Notes under the pieces: generated by a model | Seen by the model: only the letters and a program-made list of their open reading frames with translations | Databases searched by the model: none | What the model was told of the DNA's origin: nothing | Shown: positions 6,638 to 6,941 of the stretch, in pieces | Layout: the number at the start of each line of letters is the position of its first letter | How positions within the stretch are numbered: the first letter of the stretch is position 1 | Position numbers and translations under genes: made by a program | From: JBBQUP01 sp038212305 | Lineage (GTDB): Bacteria > Bacteroidota > Bacteroidia > Bacteroidales > Marinilabiliaceae | Length of the DNA: 6,941 nt | Direction of reading: 5' to 3' | Assembly: GCA_038212305.1 (NCBI GenBank) | Contig: JBBQUP010000132.1 | Coordinates: 1-6,941 of the forward strand

Positions 6638-6941
6638 TTACTTAACCGTAAACTTCTGATTATTTATGCTTTGACCATCGCTAACCTTAACAATATAGAA
6701 TCCTTTATTAAGAACACCATTAGTAATTAAGTTCATTTTCGATGCATTTTCGATTGAACGGCTATAGAACAATTTGCCGTTGATGTCGAAAATTTCAACG
6801 GTTGCCTTTTCCAATTTGGCACCAAAGTCAATGGTTAACTCACCATTTTGAGCCAATGGATTAGGATAAACGCTGAGTTTCATGTTCGAAGACAATGCGA
6901 TTTCAGCACTATTTATATTAGCCGATTTCAACACACCGTCA
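6638..6941 (-). CDS. C-terminal end of a T9SS cargo protein (partial, runs off the window)
   Basis: The frame is open to the window edge, so the start lies beyond 6941; a GTG at 6934 is most likely an internal Val. The visible 100 residues are a short linker and a complete, canonical T9SS type A sorting domain: SVYPNPLAQNGELTIDF, then VEIFDINGKLFYS, then GFYIVKVSDGQ, ending KFTVK and TAA. This tail sends a Sec-exported protein through the outer membrane and is removed as the protein is attached to or released from the surface. Its YPNPLxQNxxLTI stretch closely resembles the tail of the apiosidase-like gene downstream (YPNPLKQNTQLTI). The functional domain of the protein is outside the window and cannot be named. 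Confidence 0.9.
   Translation of the reverse strand, partial: DGVLKSANINSAEIALSSNMKLSVYPNPLAQNGELTIDFGAKLEKATVEIFDINGKLFYSRSIENASKMNLITNGVLNKGFYIVKVSDGQSINNQKFTVK

Noticed and set aside
1..6941. CRISPR array, tRNA or rRNA genes, intact insertion sequence
   Set aside because: No regularly spaced repeats, no tRNA-like or rRNA sequence and no transposase reading frame were seen.

Overview
The window is AT-rich DNA from a member of the Bacteroidota. Three things point there: several proteins end in type A sorting domains of the type IX secretion system (T9SS), the likely promoters match the Bacteroidota -7 consensus TAnnTTTG, and the genes lack Shine-Dalgarno sequences. Species or genus cannot be judged from the sequence alone.

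Layout. 1-720 holds no gene I can support. 779-1456 (-) encodes a small secreted protein with a beta-sandwich-like module and a degenerate T9SS tail; it has a good promoter (1523-1553) and a terminator (721-751). 1560-2150 is a decayed intergenic stretch that appears to contain a fossil T9SS tail (about 1937-2014). 2152-4221 (+) encodes the only intact enzyme, a secreted GH105-type unsaturated rhamnogalacturonyl hydrolase followed by an SbsA-like Ig domain, an F5/8 type C (CBM32-like) domain and a T9SS tail; it ends in a strong terminator (4231-4272). 4450-4644 (+) is a broken response-regulator receiver domain, probably the end of a lost hybrid histidine kinase. 4651-6462 (-) is a DUF5060/DUF4038 apiosidase-like glycoside hydrolase whose single reading frame is interrupted by one TGA and one TAA, with no frameshift. 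6588-6619 is the terminator of a further minus-strand T9SS cargo gene, of which only the C-terminal part (6638-6941) is inside the window.

Together the genes suggest a small accessory locus for attack on pectin side chains (rhamnogalacturonan and perhaps apiose-containing glycans). Its enzymes are sent through the outer membrane by T9SS and attached to the surface or released. No SusC/SusD pair or intact regulator is present. The region is decaying: of six recognisable coding units, two are fossils, one carries two nonsense codons, and one has a sorting motif that has lost its PNP core. I found no clear new multi-gene system. The most notable item is the hydrolase with two in-frame stops at positions where the family would carry Gly and Leu.
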